This document shows, one piece after another, positions 44,034-55,100 of a stretch of 64,000 nt of DNA. The DNA is from Gammaproteobacteria bacterium. GTDB lineage: Bacteria; Pseudomonadota; Gammaproteobacteria; HK1. The position numbers and the translations under genes are program-made. The DNA lies in the NCBI GenBank assembly GCA_021773795.1, contig JAJFJT010000004.1:81204-145203 (forward strand), in the 5' to 3' direction. How positions within the stretch are numbered: the first letter of the stretch is position 1; each line of letters starts with the position of its first letter. The notes under the pieces were generated by a model. That model searched no databases. It was not told the origin of the DNA and saw nothing but the letters and a program-made list of their open reading frames with translations.

Positions 44034-44313
44034 GATACTTTTCCAGCTCTGAGGGTTATGGGTAAATCGGTCGTGGCCATAAAAAAGACCCGCTGGCAGC
44101 GGGTCATCTTCGCTTATGGCTCGCCCGACTAGCACAAGACCACATAAGCATTTGTTTTTATTTGACTATTACAACGATGTAATCCCGTTGGATTTTACAC
44201 GACGGTGGATAAGTGCGCCAGACTTCTTCCGGACAAATGGGTGCACGGCGATCAATGCTCCGAAACCCCTAAAGGTAGGGCAGCATGTACCGCTAACTTA
44301 CAATAGAAAACAG
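43962..44313. repeat. ~350-bp direct duplication, copy 1 (ABC-F start and upstream region)
   Basis: From codon ~24 of the ABC-F gene through its leader hairpin and 200 bp beyond, the sequence is repeated in the same orientation at 47802-48168. Only scattered differences and a short insertion of CCCCAAAG units separate the copies. The two flank the 44523-47497 signalling gene. Confidence 0.85.
44080..44106 (-). terminator. Terminator/attenuator hairpin in the ABC-F leader
   Basis: GACCCGCT-GGC-AGCGGGTC (44088-44106), perfect 8-bp stem, followed on the minus strand by TTTTTT. It lies 47 bp before the TTG start of the ABC-F gene on its own strand, so it would stop transcription before the gene unless bypassed. 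The duplicate at 47802-48168 has a weakened stem. Confidence 0.65.
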
Positions 44314-44522
44314 CAATATCCCTGCCCGAGAAGGTAAGCAACATTTTCCCGACCGGTAGTGGTGGTTTTTACCCCACCGCGACCAGCAGGCCAAACGGAT
44401 GCTGATACGGCTATATGGAGAAATCATCCTCCCGATTCGGCTCTGGGTACTGGCCAATGTTCTACCCGGACTTGCCGAACAGAGAAAGACAGGCCCGTAC
44501 ACCTCGTGGATACAGCTTGGAT

Positions 44523-47497
44523 ATGACTGATAATTTAAAATTCCGTATTGCGGGCCTACAAGGCACCCTGTGGCTCATTACCTGCCTGTTTTCCACTTTC
44601 AGCCTGGCAGACACGCCCCCGGTCAGCTCCGCAAGCGAGCTTGATTACCCCCCTTTGCTGTAGTTCGTAATGACGGTAGCGCTGACGGTTTCTCTGTTGA
44701 ACTGATGCGCGCGGCCCTCAAGGCCATGGGCCGTAACGTACGTTTTAAAGTGGGACCCTGGAACGAGATCAAACAAGAGCTTGCGGAGGGCCGCCTGGAG
44801 GCACTACCCCTCGTCGGCCGCACCCCGGAGAGAGAGCTTTATTATGATTTCAGCATCCCCTATATCACACTCTACGGCGCCATTTTTACGCGTGCAAGCG
44901 AAGACAATATCGCAGGGTTGAAGGATCTGGCTGATCGCCGCCTGGGGGTAATGCGCGGTGATAATTCCGAAGAATTCCTACGCCGTGAGCATGTCTCAGA
45001 GCAACTGATTCTGACCAGTAGCTTCAAGGATGCCTTTCTCAAACTGTCCCGGGGTGAAGTGGATGCCGTTGTGTCCCAGCGCCTGGTGGGCCTCAACCTG
45101 ATTGAAAAGCTCAAACTGGATAATCTGAAAACAGCGGCCGGCCCCCTGCAAGAATTTCAACAGTCATTTTCTTTCGCAGTCCCCAAGGGAAACAGTGTGC
45201 TGCTGGCACAACTCAACGAAGGTCTGGCAGTAATCATCGCCGACGGGACTTATGAACACATACGCCAGAAATGGCTCGGCATCCTGAATCGCGAAGAAAA
45301 TCAGCAACGTTTTATCTGGCAGCTGGTAGCGGGAACCGTGACCACCCTTTTTCTCGGCCTGCTTTTGCTCTACGTCTACCAAGCTTGGCGAGCACATCAA
45401 CAACTCAAAATAAGCGAGGAGCGCTGGCAATTTGCCCTGGAGGGGAATCGGGACGGCGTCTGGGACTGGAACGTAATCACCAACGAAATTTTCTTTTCCA
45501 AACGCTTGAAGGAGATGCTGGGATACGATGAAACCGATATTGGTAACAGTCTGGATGAATGGGAGAAGCGTATTCATCCAGATGACAAGGAGCAAACCTA
45601 TGCCGATATGAAACGGCTGTTAGACACTGAAACACCCTATTACGAAAATGAACACCGAATGCTATGCAAGGACGGCTCCTATAAATGGATACTGGATCGC
45701 GGGAAGATATTTTCGCGGACTAAGGACAACAAACCATTACGGATCATCGGCACGCACATGGATATCACCGCTCGCAAAGAGGCCGAAGACAACCAACGAC
45801 TTGCAGCCAGCGTCTTCACACACTCCCAGGAGAGCGTCATTATTACCGATACAAATAATCGTATCGTTGATGTTAACCCTGCCTGCCTTCAACTGACTGG
45901 CTATACCCGGGAAGAAACACTGGGCCAAGATCCCCGTATATTCAGTTCCGGCAAGCACCCCCCGGGCTTTTATTCAGCCATGTGGAAAACACTCGCTAAA
46001 CGTGGCCACTGGCAGGGCGAAATTCAGAATCGAAAAAAATCGGGGGGGCTGTACACCGAGCGACTCAGCATCGACGCGGTACATGATAAAAACGGGAAAC
46101 TACAACATTATGTAGGTGCTTTCTCCGATATCAGCTACCTCAAAGAACACGCTGTCGCACTGGAACAAATCGCCTACAACGATACCCTCACCGGACTGCC
46201 CAATCGCCTGCTGCTGCGTGATCGGATGGAACAGGCCTTGGCCCAGGCAGAGCGCCATAAAAAACTGCTGGCTGTCTGTTACCTCGATCTGGATGGTTTT
46301 AAATCCGTCAATGATACCTACGGACATCAAGTCGGTGACCATGTCCTGCTAGAGGTCGCTGTCCGCCTCCAGCAGAGCCTGCGGAGCAGCGATACGGTGG
46401 CTCGGCTGGGAGGCGACGAGTTCATCCTGTTAATGCCTGATTTCCAGCAAGCCACTGAACTGGAGCACTTACTGGGCCGGGTGCTGAAGAATATTGCCAA
46501 GCCCTATTCCCTGGGAGGTGAAGAGACCTCTCTATCCGCCAGTATTGGCATCGCCGTTTATCCTCACGACGATGGTGAAGCCGATACCCTGCTGCGTCAT
46601 GCCGATCAAGCCATGTATGCCGCCAAACAAGGGGGCAAGAACCGCTACTGTTTTTTTGACTCCAGTGAAGAACAAAGGGCAATGGCCACCACCTCGGTAC
46701 AGCGTGAAATTGAGATGGCACTGGCCCATGGACAGTTGCAGCTGTACTACCAGCCCAAAATCAATATGGCCTCGGGGGCGATGGCGGGAGTAGAAGCTCT
46801 GGTCCGATGGCAACACCCCAAGAAGGGTCTGCTACTACCGGATGCCTTTCTGCCAGCCATTGAACACAGCGAATTGATCATTGACCTGGGTAACTGGGTG
46901 CTACGCCAGGCCCTGTCCCGGATGCGAGCATGGCAGGCGGAGGGACGTGAACTGGAGGTCAGTGTTAATATCGCTGCACCACACCTTCAACAGGCAGATT
47001 TCGTCCCCTCATTGAAAGCCCTGCTGGCCGAGTTTCCGGATATTCCTGCCTCGCGGCTGCAACTGGAGATTCTGGAAACCGCCGCCTTGCAGGATATCAG
47101 CCACGTCAACAAGATTATTTCCGAATGTGCCGAATTCGGGGTCCAATTTGCCCTCGATGACTTTGGCACCGGTTATTCCTCCTTGACCTATCTGAAACAC
47201 CTCCCTGCACAGGCACTCAAAATTGACAGGAGCTTTATATGCGACCTGCTAGACAATGCGGAGGATCTGGCCATAACCAAGGGTATATTGGGCCTGGCTC
47301 ATGCCTTCCACCGTACGGTCATCGCTGAAGGTGTAGAAAGCGTGGCTCACGGTACCTTGCTGTTAGAGCTTGGTTGCAAACTGGCCCAGGGATATGGCAT
47401 TGCCCACCCAATGCCGGCACAGGAATTGCTCGCCTGGTTGGACAGCTACCAGGTTCCGCACGAGTGGAAGAGGGTGACTCCGGATTACATGATATAA
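44523..47497 (+). CDS. Substrate-binding-domain/PAS/PAS/GGDEF/EAL protein, one-base frameshift near the start
   Basis: The main open frame starts at 44705 (930 residues). In another frame, ATG 44523 encodes a signal peptide (LWLITCLFSTFSLADT) and ...SASELDYPP, reaching a stop just after a C6 run (44648-44653). One extra C would join it to VVRNDGSADGFSVELMRA, restoring a normal SBP_bac_3 periplasmic sensor of about 240 residues. A membrane span, two PAS domains, GGDEF (RLGGDEF with RSSD inhibitory site) and an EAL domain follow, with intact VEALVRW, DDFGTGYSS, LKIDRSF and AEGVES. It would couple a periplasmic ligand to c-di-GMP turnover. The frameshift may be real or a read error. Confidence 0.85.
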
Positions 47498-47703
47498 ACA
47501 AAAACCCCCCTCACGAGGCAGGGTCACTTGTCTTATCCCGCAGGGTGTTTTGAGGAATACGCCGGAGACGAGTCTGGATTCACGCTCTATATCGAAAGTG
47601 GCCAGAGCGATACATTTGGCTCACAGGAAATCTGCCTGCAAGAGCAGTACCAGGCCTGGATAGACACTGCCATAAATCTCGACCAGCACCCTAAAAAGGG
47701 CAT

Positions 47704-47874
47704 TCATTTCTCAATTGAGCTAGATGCTTCGACCCCGTTCAGCAAGCCGATTAGCATATCTTCCCAGCCCGTCCGAACCACCCCATCTTCGTCGCCATCG
47801 CAAAACTTGGCCAAGATATTTTCAAACAAGGGTTTGGCACCAAATTGCATGGTGATATTGGCGGTGGTAATCAA
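47704..47874 (-). pseudogene. Duplicated ABC-F start fused to unrelated sequence
   Basis: From TTG 47874 the frame encodes the ABC-F N-terminus ([22 protein letters not shown]) for about 25 codons. It then continues into unrelated codons (DGDEDGVVRTGW...) and stops at 47704, giving 56 codons in all. It is the coding part of duplication copy 2. The remaining 200 bp up to the signalling gene (47498-47703) hold nothing recognisable. Confidence 0.6.
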
Positions 47875-48168
47875 GATACTTTTCCGAGTCTGAGGGTTAT
47901 GGGTAAATCAGTCGTGGCAATAAAAAAGACCCGCTCGCAGCGGAACATCTTTGCTTATGGCCCGCCCGACTAGCACAAGACAACATAAACATTTGTTTTT
48001 ATTTGACTATTTATAACGATGTTATCGCGCCCGATCTTACACGACGGATAAGTGCGCCAGACTGCTTCCGGGCGAAGGGGTGCTCGGTGATCAATGGCCC
48101 GAAGCCCCAAAGCCCCAAAGCCCCTAAAGACAGGGCAGCATGGGCCGACAACTTGTGATAGAAGACGG
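47802..48168. repeat. ~350-bp direct duplication, copy 2
   Basis: Same orientation and order as 43962-44313, including the TTG-start region, leader and the 200 bp beyond. The hairpin is degraded (CCGCT-CGC-AGCGG) and the extended GTG frame is closed by a TGA. Confidence 0.85.
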
Positions 48169-48543
48169 TGACGAGCGCGCGAACTATTAAGGCCATTCTA
48201 CGGTGGCGCTTTGCGCGGCCGTAGGCGCATGCCCATATGCTGGAACAGGCTGAACACAGGTCATTCACATTCCGGAATATCAGGCTGCAATGCCCGAAAC
48301 ATCGACCGACGTTTATGGGTATTGCCAGCCTGCCCTGTCGGTTCGAATAGCATGAAAGCAGTTGCTGGAATACATCTACTGTTTTGTTTCACGACAATTG
48401 GGCCCTTTTATTGCGTAATCTGACGCAACAACACATGAAAATCCCTTAATGCACAACTAAAATATAGTTACGGAAGAATTGTCCCACTTCGGTGGTTTTG
48501 GCTTTTTACTCGCCTTCATTTTTTCTGTGACATTGGAGGATGA
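48169..48543. other. Intergenic leader of the binding-protein/kinase operon; no gene seen
   Basis: 375 bp without a credible gene. A palindrome TTGCGT-AATCTG-ACGCAA lies at 48411-48428, 116 bp before the operon start, and could be an operator. The first gene has GGAGGATG overlapping its ATG region (TTGGAGGATGAATG). Confidence 0.4.
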
Positions 48544-49830
48544 ATGGGAAAACAGAATTGTGACCAGCCTGATAGGCGAGAGTTTCTGAAAACATGCGGT
48601 TGCATGGCAGCTGGGACTGCTACCGCGCTTGCTTTCCCTGGCATTATTAGCGCGCGTGACAGCAAGCCGACGATTCGGGTAGTCGGAACACATGTGACGC
48701 TACAGGATGCCCTGCGTCAAAAAGCTGAACAGGATCTGGGCATCAACATTGAATTCTACCCCGGTGGAAGTGCGGAAGTGTTGCTGAAAGCCTCAACTGA
48801 TCCTTCCTCGTTTGATCTGTACGAACAGTGGTCCAACAGTATCAATATACTCTGGCAGGCCAATACCATTCAGCCTATTTCAATCAATAAACTCACATAC
48901 TGGGATGAAATTAACAATTTGACCAAAAAGGGAAGAATTTCTCCTAACGCCAGAATCGGGTTAGGTGATGCCCCGTACAAATTGCTATATGCACAATCCG
49001 ATGGCTCGTTGGGTTCGGATCAGTCCGGAGAAATCAGTTTCTTGCCTTATGTGCACAATACTGACTCTTTTGGATACAACTCCGCAGTCATTGCCAAAGG
49101 CGTTCCCTATGAAACTGAAAGTTGGGGCTGGCTACTCGATGAACGATATAACGGAAAAGTTGCCCTGGTGAATGCACCGACCATTGGTCTGTTTGATGCG
49201 GCATTAGCTACAAAAGCCCGTGGTCTGATGGATTTCAAAGATATGGGTAACATGACCCGTGAAGAGTTGGATGAACTATTCAAAATCATGGTTGATTTCA
49301 AAAAACGTGGCCATTTCAGAGGTGTATGGTCTTCCGTGCCTCACTCGGTTGAACTGATGCGATCAGGTCAGGTCACGATTCAGAGTATGTTTTCTCCCGC
49401 TGTGTCCGCGCTCAACGGCATGGGGATTCCATGCATCTATGCCGCACCTAAAGAAGGATACCGTGCATGGCACGGTGTGATGTGCCTTTCAAGGAAATCT
49501 AGAGGGGAGCGTCAGGAAGCCGCTTATGCATTTATGAACTGGTGGTTATCCGGTTGGCCCGGCGCCTTTATTGCCAGACAGGGCTACTATATATCCAATC
49601 CAGAGCGGGCTAGAAAACATATGTCACGGGCAGAATGGGACTATTGGTATGATGGAAAACCGGCCAGCGAGGCTTTGCGCGGTACTGATGGAAAGATTTC
49701 CGTGCAACCCGGTGAGGTTCGTACCGGAGGTTCATATACAAAACGTTTCGAGAATATTGCCGTGTGGAATACGGTGATGGATACATACGAATATTCGCTC
49801 CTGAAATGGAACGAGTTTGTGCTGACATAA
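48544..49830 (+). CDS. Tat-exported extracellular solute-binding protein
   Basis: A 428-residue periplasmic binding protein. The N-terminus has a twin-arginine signal (DRREFLKTCGCMAAGTATALAF). The mature part follows the polyamine/iron class SBP layout (IRVVGTHVTLQDAL..., FDLYEQWSN, TDSFGYNSAVI, AAYAFMNWWLSG). No permease or ATPase genes are nearby. Instead it is followed after 1 bp by a sensor histidine kinase, so its likely role is as a periplasmic sensor partner delivering ligand status to the kinase, as in TorT/TorS. GGAGG is well placed. Ligand unknown. Confidence 0.85.
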   Translation: MGKQNCDQPDRREFLKTCGCMAAGTATALAFPGIISARDSKPTIRVVGTHVTLQDALRQKAEQDLGINIEFYPGGSAEVLLKASTDPSSFDLYEQWSNSINILWQANTIQPISINKLTYWDEINNLTKKGRISPNARIGLGDAPYKLLYAQSDGSLGSDQSGEISFLPYVHNTDSFGYNSAVIAKGVPYETESWGWLLDERYNGKVALVNAPTIGLFDAALATKARGLMDFKDMGNMTREELDELFKIMVDFKKRGHFRGVWSSVPHSVELMRSGQVTIQSMFSPAVSALNGMGIPCIYAAPKEGYRAWHGVMCLSRKSRGERQEAAYAFMNWWLSGWPGAFIARQGYYISNPERARKHMSRAEWDYWYDGKPASEALRGTDGKISVQPGEVRTGGSYTKRFENIAVWNTVMDTYEYSLLKWNEFVLT

Positions 49831-49831
49831 A

Positions 49832-51694
49832 ATGACAATGGTTGGCGGACTGAAGCTCAAACACAAGATTTATGCTGGCTACTTGTCTGTAGGATTTGTT
49901 GCCGTCCTCATCGCACTGGTTTCATATTATTCTTTTGGGAACGTGTCGAGAAACTTCAGACATTTCACCGACTTTTCCGTCAAGGCGCAGATAGACTTCC
50001 AATTAGCCCAGAGAGTGTCAGAAATGCAGCGTCAAGCACTTATTTTTACTTACGAAGGGCATGATAGTGCTGCTGAGCAGGTGCATTATTTATATAACAT
50101 CATGACTGAACTTATTCAGCATTACTCAGGTGAGGAGTTAAAATATACCAACATAATAAACATCCACCTCAAGTCATATATGGCTGCATTTGAGAAGTTG
50201 CAACAACAAAGACAGCTGCAGCATACACTGGTTTATGATGATCTCAGACAGGCAGCATCTAGTACCGAGAGTCATCTAAGGTCTCAGATCAAACAGGTAT
50301 ATCAAAAGAACGGTGATAAGCAGCGCTTTGAGATTCAACGTGTTCTGAACAACCTGTTACTAATCGAAAAAAATGCCATGCGGTATTTTGACTCTCTGGA
50401 TCAGAGCTTCATTGTAAAGGTGGAAGGTAGTTTTTCAGAAGTCAGGACACGGTTACGAGAACTGCATGGAGGAAATGAACAACAGGATGTTCGGATGCTT
50501 ATCACTGATATCGGGCGAGATTTGGACAAATATGAGTCGATATTTCTGGAAGCTGTGCAACGTACTCGTGGTTATCTGTTTCTTGTAAACGTTGTGATGT
50601 CAGCTGAAGCCTATGAAGCATTGTATAACGCCCGCCAGATGTCTGATCAAATCAAAAATAAGATGGCGGACATTGAGCGGTTAACCCTGTCCACTCTTCA
50701 GAGCGTTAGTTACATTGTTGCTGCTGCAATTGTTGTCGCATTTTTTCTTATAGTTTTGTTATCACTTCTGATCGGGCGCAGCATTACTATTCCCATAGTC
50801 CGTCTAACTACTGCATTTAATACCCTGTCTACAGGCTCTCATCAGGAAGATATCCCCGCATATAATGTGGATGATGAAATAGGTGATTTGACGAAAGCAG
50901 CATCCATATTCAAAGAGAAAAATCGGCAAACTGAGGAACTTTTGTCTCAGGCAAAAGAAATGACAGAGGAACTGGCTAGCAACAAAGTAGAATTAGAGCG
51001 CTCCAATGATGAACTGGGACAATTCGTATACACAGTATCGCATGATCTTAAATCACCACTTGTAACCAGCATGGGGTTTATCGGAATAATCCAGAAGTTA
51101 TCGAAGCAAGGGCGACTGGAAGAGGCGATTGGAAAACTCGATAAAGTAGTCAAATCCAATGAACGAATGGGTCAATTGATCAATGACCTGCTTGAACTCA
51201 GTCGTGTAGGTCGTATTGACATGGATAAAGTCCACCTCGACCTGAATGAATTGCTCGCACGCTTTCACAGTGCTCATAGTCACCAGCTTGAGGAAGCTGG
51301 CTTTACCCTAAATATCGACGCGAACCTGCCACAACTGTACGCCAATGAGAGCCGGATATTGCAGGTGTTTGAGAATTTACTGAGCAATGCCCTGAAATAC
51401 GCATCCAATCCTGAGGGTTCCATTATCTCTATCGGTTCAAAAGAACAGGAAGATGCCCACTTGATATGGTTCAGAGACAATGGTCGTGGCATTCCAGAAG
51501 AGTTTCAGAAGAAAGTGTTCGGCCTATTTTATCGCTTGAGCGCTGATACAGAAGGTACAGGAATTGGTCTGGCGGTGGCTGCAAAGGTAATGAAATTCCA
51601 CCATGGAGAAATTTGGGTAGAGTCTACACCCGAAAAGGGTGCCACGTTCTGGCTACGCTTTAACAAACATGATAAGGAGGATATCCATGACTGA
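49832..51694 (+). CDS. Membrane sensor histidine kinase
   Basis: A 620-residue kinase. TM1 is at residues 13-33 and a helical periplasmic domain of about 250 residues follows (QRVSEMQRQALIFTYEG..., 4-helix-bundle type). TM2 is at about 290-313 and a HAMP at 313-365. HisKA has VSHDLKSPLV with the phospho-accepting His404. HATPase_c has FENLLSNALKYA (N box), WFRDNGRGIP (G1) and GTGIGLAVAAKVM (G2). The catalytic half resembles phytochrome-like kinases that pair with small Rcp1-type regulators, which is what follows. It presumably senses the SBP encoded 1 bp upstream. The stop overlaps the next gene by 8 nt. Confidence 0.93.
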   Translation: MTMVGGLKLKHKIYAGYLSVGFVAVLIALVSYYSFGNVSRNFRHFTDFSVKAQIDFQLAQRVSEMQRQALIFTYEGHDSAAEQVHYLYNIMTELIQHYSGEELKYTNIINIHLKSYMAAFEKLQQQRQLQHTLVYDDLRQAASSTESHLRSQIKQVYQKNGDKQRFEIQRVLNNLLLIEKNAMRYFDSLDQSFIVKVEGSFSEVRTRLRELHGGNEQQDVRMLITDIGRDLDKYESIFLEAVQRTRGYLFLVNVVMSAEAYEALYNARQMSDQIKNKMADIERLTLSTLQSVSYIVAAAIVVAFFLIVLLSLLIGRSITIPIVRLTTAFNTLSTGSHQEDIPAYNVDDEIGDLTKAASIFKEKNRQTEELLSQAKEMTEELASNKVELERSNDELGQFVYTVSHDLKSPLVTSMGFIGIIQKLSKQGRLEEAIGKLDKVVKSNERMGQLINDLLELSRVGRIDMDKVHLDLNELLARFHSAHSHQLEEAGFTLNIDANLPQLYANESRILQVFENLLSNALKYASNPEGSIISIGSKEQEDAHLIWFRDNGRGIPEEFQKKVFGLFYRLSADTEGTGIGLAVAAKVMKFHHGEIWVESTPEKGATFWLRFNKHDKEDIHD

Positions 51695-52121
51695 GCAGGC
51701 GAAGAAAATAGTCTTGCTGGTTGAAGATGATAAAGACCATGCAGATATCGTGTGTTTCCATATCTCCGAGTATGCACCAGAAATTGAAGTGGTCTGGCTT
51801 CATGATGGTGAAGCTGCAATTCACTATATTGAAGAAGGTCATGACCAATGGCCCTGGATTGTACTTCTGGACATCAAACTGCCGAAATATGATGGCCATG
51901 AGGTCCTCTCGCACATGAAGGCCAAAGAAACGTTCAATAATATTCCTGTCATCATATTTACAACTTCAAACGCATTAAATGATATTGAACAGGCGCTTTC
52001 TCTTGGCGCCAATAGTTATATTAAGAAGCCGATAAAGGCTGGCGAGTTTGGATCGGTGATTACCGAAATTATTGACTACTGGTCGCTCAATCAGCATGGA
52101 ATACTTTTTAAAGATTCATAG
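51687..52121 (+). CDS. Single-domain response regulator (Rcp1-like)
   Basis: A 144-residue receiver domain without output. Acidic pocket EDD (13-15), phospho-accepting Asp62 in IVLLDIKLPKYDG, Thr in IIFTTSNALND and Lys in YIKKPIKAGEF are all present. The start at 51687 has a perfect AAGGAGG 7 nt upstream and overlaps the kinase stop. It resembles Rcp1-type regulators, which relay or buffer phosphate for a phytochrome-class kinase. The next gene has its own receiver domain, so phosphate may be shared between the two. Confidence 0.92.
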   Translation: MTEQAKKIVLLVEDDKDHADIVCFHISEYAPEIEVVWLHDGEAAIHYIEEGHDQWPWIVLLDIKLPKYDGHEVLSHMKAKETFNNIPVIIFTTSNALNDIEQALSLGANSYIKKPIKAGEFGSVITEIIDYWSLNQHGILFKDS

Positions 52122-52136
52122 GAAATTTGTAAAGCC

Positions 52137-55100
52137 ATGCGAATTCTACTCATAGAGGACAACCTCGATCATCAGGAAATATTTCAAGAATATTTGAGTA
52201 TGAGTTCGTTTGCCAATGCAAAAGTGACCGCATCTTGTTCCATGACGAAAGGCGTAGAGCTTCTTGAAACAGAGGCGTTTGACATACTTTTTCTAGACCT
52301 TTCTCTTAATGATAGTGATATCAGTGAATCATTAAATAGGATTGAAACACTCACTGTTTACTGTCCTGTCGTTGTACTGACTTCGCTGGATGATCGCGAA
52401 ACGCTTTTGAGCATCATTGCAAAAGGTGCAGAGGATTGCCTGCCCAAGTCTGAATTGAATGACCTGCTTTTGGAGAGATCGATTCGATTTAGTATTGATC
52501 GCTGGCAGCTTCGAAAGAAGGTCATGCTGAGGGGCAAGGAGCGCCACACGATTGCGGTGCATCTTAGTGAGATTATTGAGGCTACGCGTGTAGGAACATG
52601 GGAGTGGAATGTCCAAACTGGAGAGGCCATCTTCAACTCACGTTGGGCAGAAGTCATAGGCTACACATTAGATGAACTTGAACCTATCAGTATTGATACA
52701 TGGTTTAATATTGCCCATTCGGAAGACTTCGATGTCTCTCAGGCAGCTCTGAAGCAACATTTTTCCAGAAAACTCGATTATTACGATGTTGATGGCAGGA
52801 TTAGACATAAGGACGGTCATTGGGTCTGGGTGAATGATAGGGGGAAAGTTGTTGAATGGACCGATAGTGGTGAACCCCTCTGGATGAGGGGTACACAGAC
52901 TGATATCACTGAACGCAAGCTGGTAGAGGAGAGCCTCCGCCAATTCAAGGACATTGTCGCCTCTTCATCAGATATGTTGGCACTGCTGGATACGAAATTT
53001 ATTTATCTGGCGGCCAACTCAGCCTATCTAAATGTATTCCACAAAACAGAAGCAGATCTGGTTGGGCAGTCGGTCTCCAAAATCTTTGGGGAGAAGTTCT
53101 TTAATGACGTCATCAGACCCCACGCCCAGCGCTGTCTGGCCGCGGAAGAAGTCAATTACCAGGAGTGGTTTCATTTCCCGGATTCTTCTCCGAAGTATAT
53201 GGATGTTCACTATTACCCCTATATCGCGGCTAATGGAAAAGTCGCTGGAATGGTCGTAAACGGCAGAGATATAACCCGGCAGCATGAGGTGAAAAACAAA
53301 CTGCTTGAGAGTGAACATAAATTCAGAACTCTCGTGGAAGCCACCGGCATCCTCCCATGGAAATTTGATCTGAGGACGGGCCGTTTTAATTACGTTGGAG
53401 AACAATCTGTAACTATATTGGATATCCCCGTCAGATCCTGGACAGACATGGATTCGTGGTCAAAACGTATCCATCCGGAGGATCGTCAACCATCCATAGA
53501 TTTCCGCCGTACTTCAACGGAAGCAGGTGAAAATTATGACTGTGAATACAGGTTCATATCCGGCAACAGAGAAATTATATGGATTCGTGACATCGTCACC
53601 ATCGTAAAGGATGAAAAGGGAGAGGCTATTGAGTTGGTTGGATATATGCTGGATATCACCACTCGCAAAGAGGCCGAAGATAACCAACGACTTGCCGCCA
53701 GCGTCTTCAAGCACTCGCAAGAAGGCGTTGTTATTACCGATGTGAATAACCACATCATTGATGCCAACCCGGCCAGCCTTAAACTGAGCGGCTATACCCG
53801 GGAAGAAGTACTTGGAAAAGATCCCCATATATTCAGTTCCGGCAATCATCCACCAAGTTTCTATGCTTCGTTGTGGCAAACGCTAAATGAGCACGGACAC
53901 TGGCAGGGTGAAATCCAGAATCGCAGGAAAACAGGTGAGTTTTACACCGAACGACTCAGTATTGATGCGGTGTCTGACAAGGACGGAAATCGGCAGCATT
54001 ATGTGGGGGTTTTCTCTGATATCAGCTACCTTAAAGAACACGCTGTCGCCCTCAGGGAAATCGCCTACAACGATACCCTGACCGGCTTACCCAATCGCCT
54101 GCTTCTGCAAGACCGTATGCAACAGGCCTTAAGCCGTTCGGACCGCCAAAAAGAACAGATAGCTGTCTGCTATCTCGATCTGGATAGTTTCAAACCGGTT
54201 AATGATAACTACGGACATCAGGCCGGTGATCAACTCCTGATAGAGCTTGCCAAGCGTCTTCAAAGAAACTTGCGTACCGGTGATACGGTGGCTCGTCTGG
54301 GCGGCGATGAATTTGTCATGTTAGTACTCGATATCCATACCGCTTCTGAACTGGAACAGCTGCTGGCCCGAGTTCTAAAAACCATTGCCGAACCCTATGA
54401 CCTGCAGGGTACGATGGTCACCCTCTCTGCCAGTATCGGTATCGCTACGCATCCACCAGACTCCGGCGAAGCCGATACCCTGCTCCGCCATGCCGATCAA
54501 TCCATGTATACCGCCAAACAGGCCGGCAAGAATCGTTACTGTTTTTTTAACCCGAGAGAAGAACAACGGGCAATGGCCGACAGCTTGATACGGCGTGAAA
54601 TTGAGATCGCACTGGCCCATGGACAGTTGCAGCTGTACTACCAGCCCAAAATCAATATGGCCTCGGGGGCGATGGCGGGGGTAGAAGCTCTGGTCCGATG
54701 GCAACACCCCGAGAGGGGACTGCTGACACCAGATGCCTTCCTACCCGTCATCGAGCGCAGTGAGTTAATCATCGATCTGGGTCACTGGGTGTTAAACCAG
54801 GCTCTGTCCCAGATGCGGGCCTGGCGAGCCGAGGGAATTGAAGTGGAGGTGAGCGTCAACATTGCGGCACTGCAACTACAACGCACGGGTTTCGTCTCCT
54901 CGCTGAAAGCCCTGTTGGCCGAGTTTCCAGACGTTCCTGCCTCGTATCTGCAACTGGAGATTCTGGAAACAGCGGCGCTGCTGGATATCGAAGCCGTCAG
55001 CAAAATTATTACCCAATGTGCGGAGTTCGGAGTGACATTTGCCCTTGACGACTTTGGCACCGGTTATTCATCGCTAGCCTACCTGCGACACCTCCCCTCG

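Noticed and set aside
44135-44135. GTG as the start of the ABC-F gene
   Set aside because: The extension would translate through a terminator hairpin and add 34 residues not seen in YbiT-type proteins; TTG 44033 fits the family start.
47528-47893. Plus-strand open frame after the signalling gene
   Set aside because: It runs antisense across the duplicated ABC-F start and has no protein-like features.
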